Source: Clusia tigrina | Lineage: Eukaryota; Arthropoda; Insecta; Diptera; Clusiidae | Assembly: GCA_920105625.2 (NCBI GenBank) | Contig: CAKKTE020000256.1 | Coordinates: forward strand, 45,911 to 109,910 | Length of the DNA: 64,000 bases | Direction: 5' to 3' | Part shown: positions 63,398-64,000 of the stretch, piece after piece | Layout: every line of letters starts with the position of its first letter | How positions within the stretch are numbered: the first letter of the stretch is position 1 | The notes under the pieces: generated by a model | What the model was told of the DNA's origin: nothing | The model's input: the letters and a program-made list of their open reading frames with translations, nothing else | Databases searched by the model: none | Position numbers and translations under genes: made by a program

Positions 63398-63789
63398 TTA
63401 CAAGAGGCTCGAGTACTTTATTGTTACAAAATTTCAAGGTTTTATGACGCTCCAGAAAAAAGTTACAAGCATTTGTATGTTGCAAACTTTGATAGGTGTT
63501 GGACGTACCGTAATGAAGTTAGGGGCGTTTGAAGTTTTATCAGTGTTTGATTTGGGACTCTAGGGTAGCATAGCTTTGAGCGACAGCTTAAATTGACAAG
63601 AGGGTCGAGTACTTTATTGTTACAAAATTTCAAGGTTTTATGACGCTCCAGTAATAAGTTACAAGCATTTGTATGTTGCGAACTTTGATAGGTGTAGGAC
63701 GTACCGTATAGAAGTTAGGGCCATTTGAAGTTTTATCAGTGTTTGATTTGGGAGTCAATGGTAGCATAGCTTTGAGCGATGGCTTAAAT

Positions 63790-64000
63790 TGACAAGAGTC
63801 TCGAGTACTTTATTGTTACAAAACTTCAAGGTTTTATGACGCTCCAGTAAAAAGTTACAAGCATTTGTATGTTGCAAACTTTGATAGGTGCAGGACGTAC
63901 CGTATAGAAGTTAGGGCCATTTGAAGTTTCATCAGTGTTTGATTTGGGCCTCAAGGGTAGCATAGCTTTGAGCGATAGCTTAAATTGACAAGAGGCTCGA
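63790..64000 (+). repeat. Zone IV: return to divergent flank monomers
   Basis: The first monomer has 'gagtctcgag', 'taaaaagtta', 'gtgcaggacg', 'gtttcatcagtg', 'gggcctcaagg' and 'gagcgatagc'. It differs from the monomer at 13,138 at one position I can see ('gaagttt' versus 'gaatttt') and from 15,090 at two ('atcag' versus 'atccg', 'gagcg' versus 'gagct'). It follows an A monomer, as at 13,138. The window ends 15 bp into the next monomer. Confidence 0.88.

Larger units (their letters stand above)
17951..63789 (+). repeat. Zone III: homogenised higher-order repeat domain, 234 monomers
   Basis: From 17,951 monomers fall into a small set of types defined by linked markers, with very few private mutations. 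The length is exactly 234 x 196 minus the 25-bp deletion at 56,200. The basic higher-order unit is A-B-A'-C-D (980 bp), often expanded or contracted by A-B or C. From about 26.8 to 44.2 kb chimeric types F, G and H take over. Low divergence within types compared with zones I and II indicates recent amplification by unequal exchange or conversion. Confidence 0.92.
44215..63789 (+). repeat. Zone IIIc: regular A-B-A'-C-D HOR domain
   Basis: One hundred monomers with the most regular 980-bp units (45,587, 47,743, 48,723, 50,879, 53,623, 54,995, 55,975, 58,890 and 61,634). Between them are shorter or longer forms lacking A-B, lacking A', or with an extra A-B or C. G-type chimeras occur at 57,714 and 58,106 and an H-like one at 47,351. 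It ends with A at 63,594-63,789. Confidence 0.82.
1..64000 (+). repeat. 196-bp tandem satellite array, about 327 monomers
   Basis: The whole window is a head-to-tail array of a 196-bp monomer with no non-repeat sequence. All monomers have the same orientation. Landmarks in each monomer are 'ctcgagtact' (about 11-20), 'tatgacgctcc' (46-56), 'tacaagcattt' (67-77), 'tttgataggtg' (91-101), 'gaagttaggg' (118-127), 'atcagtgtttgat' (142-154), 'gtagcatagctttgag' (168-183) and 'ttaaat' (191-196). The consensus has 75 G or C of 196 (38%). Twelve length-changing events, listed separately, sum to -107 bp by 63,790 and explain the phase exactly. Tandem monomers of nucleosome-plus-linker length with higher-order structure are typical of eukaryotic centromeric or pericentromeric satellites. 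I do not recognise the family. Confidence 0.97.

Noticed and set aside
17951..63789. Many open reading frames of 61-100 codons on both strands, with near-identical predicted peptides
   Set aside because: They recur at 196-bp multiples because the DNA repeats. Monomer length is not a multiple of 3, so every long frame is closed within about two monomers. Plus and minus frames overlap each other, some starts are GTG, and none shows a recognisable domain. There is no codon-level constraint separate from the DNA repeat.
17951..63789. CENP-B box
   Set aside because: The minus strand of A monomers gives 'gttcgcaacataca', which has TTCG and the spaced A but lacks the CGGG half. I found no full match to nTTCGnnnnAnnCGGGn in the main types.
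1..64000. CRISPR array
   Set aside because: The repeat is 196 bp and directly abuts the next copy. There are no short repeats with unique spacers and no cas genes.
1..64000. Bacterial sigma-70-like promoter ('ttgaca' then 'tattgt' about 16 bp on)
   Set aside because: The match spans the monomer junction in A-type copies and recurs hundreds of times with no gene downstream. The -10 match is only 4 of 6, so it is a chance resemblance in A+T-rich repeat DNA.
1..64000. Telomeric TTAGGG repeats
   Set aside because: 'ttaggg' occurs once per monomer inside 'gaagttaggg' and is never in tandem, so it is not telomeric sequence.
1..64000. Transposon, LTR or integrase remnants
   Set aside because: Phase accounting shows no insertion larger than 14 bp anywhere, so there is no room for a mobile element.
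1..64000. rRNA, tRNA or 5S gene clusters as the tandem unit
   Set aside because: The monomer has no conserved tRNA box A or B arrangement, no 5S-like internal control region and no rRNA-like sequence that I can recognise.
1..64000. Assigning the array to a named satellite family or species
   Set aside because: I do not recognise the monomer as any satellite I know. Monomer length alone is not diagnostic. A search of repeat databases with the 196-bp consensus would be needed.

Overview
The whole 64 kb window is one uninterrupted tandem array of a 196-bp repeat. I count about 327 head-to-tail monomers, all in the same orientation. I see no protein-coding gene, RNA gene, transposable element, CRISPR array or unique sequence. 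The consensus monomer is about 38% G+C, with more G than C on the + strand (48 to 27). Because 196 is not a multiple of 3, the reading frame shifts at every monomer, so the many open stretches of 61-100 codons are by-products of the repetition. This architecture is typical of eukaryotic satellite DNA of the centromeric or pericentromeric kind. I do not recognise the family and cannot name the organism.

Monomer position 1 is the 'tgacaagagg' or 'ttacaagagg' that follows 'ttaaat'. The window starts exactly at position 1. Indels I found by eye sum to -107 bp by position 63,790. That is exactly what is needed to place 326 monomers before that point, so the phase is accounted for end to end.

Layout: (1) 1-10,982 holds divergent monomers with a few local multi-monomer duplications (979 bp and 1,567 bp periods, and an incomplete one near the start). 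(2) 10,983-17,950 is a transition zone. A five-monomer unit, M-A'-C-B-A, occurs four times (11,179, 12,159, 14,110 and 16,462), separated by other divergent monomers. (3) 17,951-63,789 is a homogenised domain of 234 monomers built from a few sharply defined types. Its backbone is a 980-bp five-monomer higher-order repeat (HOR), A-B-A'-C-D. From about 26.8 to 44.2 kb it is largely replaced by chimeric monomers (F, G, H), including a 1,568-bp eight-monomer HOR, A-B-G-D-H-D-F-F. (4) At 63,790 the array switches back to divergent monomers nearly identical to those after the transition-zone units at 13,138 and 15,090.

Monomer types by markers. A: 'gagggtcgag', 'taataagtta', 'gttgcgaac', 'gtatagaag', 'gagtcaatgg', 'gatggc'. 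A': like A but 'ttttggactctagg'. B: 'gaggctcgag', 'aaaacttcaa', 'taaaaagata', 'gtgttgg', 'taatgaag', 'ctctagg', 'gacagc'. C: 'gaggctcgag', 'agaaaaaagtta', 'gtatcgtaaag', 'ctcaagg', 'gatggc'. D: C on the left with the B ending. E: C left, B right. F: A left, B right. G: A left, C right (switch before position 56). H: A left, C right (switch after position 66). M: 'tgataaaatgctcg'.

The main point of interest is that the window appears to record the birth of a higher-order satellite from a recognisable local precursor, with both edges of the new domain present, plus a second HOR made of recombinant monomers inside it. Nothing here encodes proteins that work together; any function would be structural (chromatin or centromere) or through satellite transcripts, which the sequence alone cannot show.
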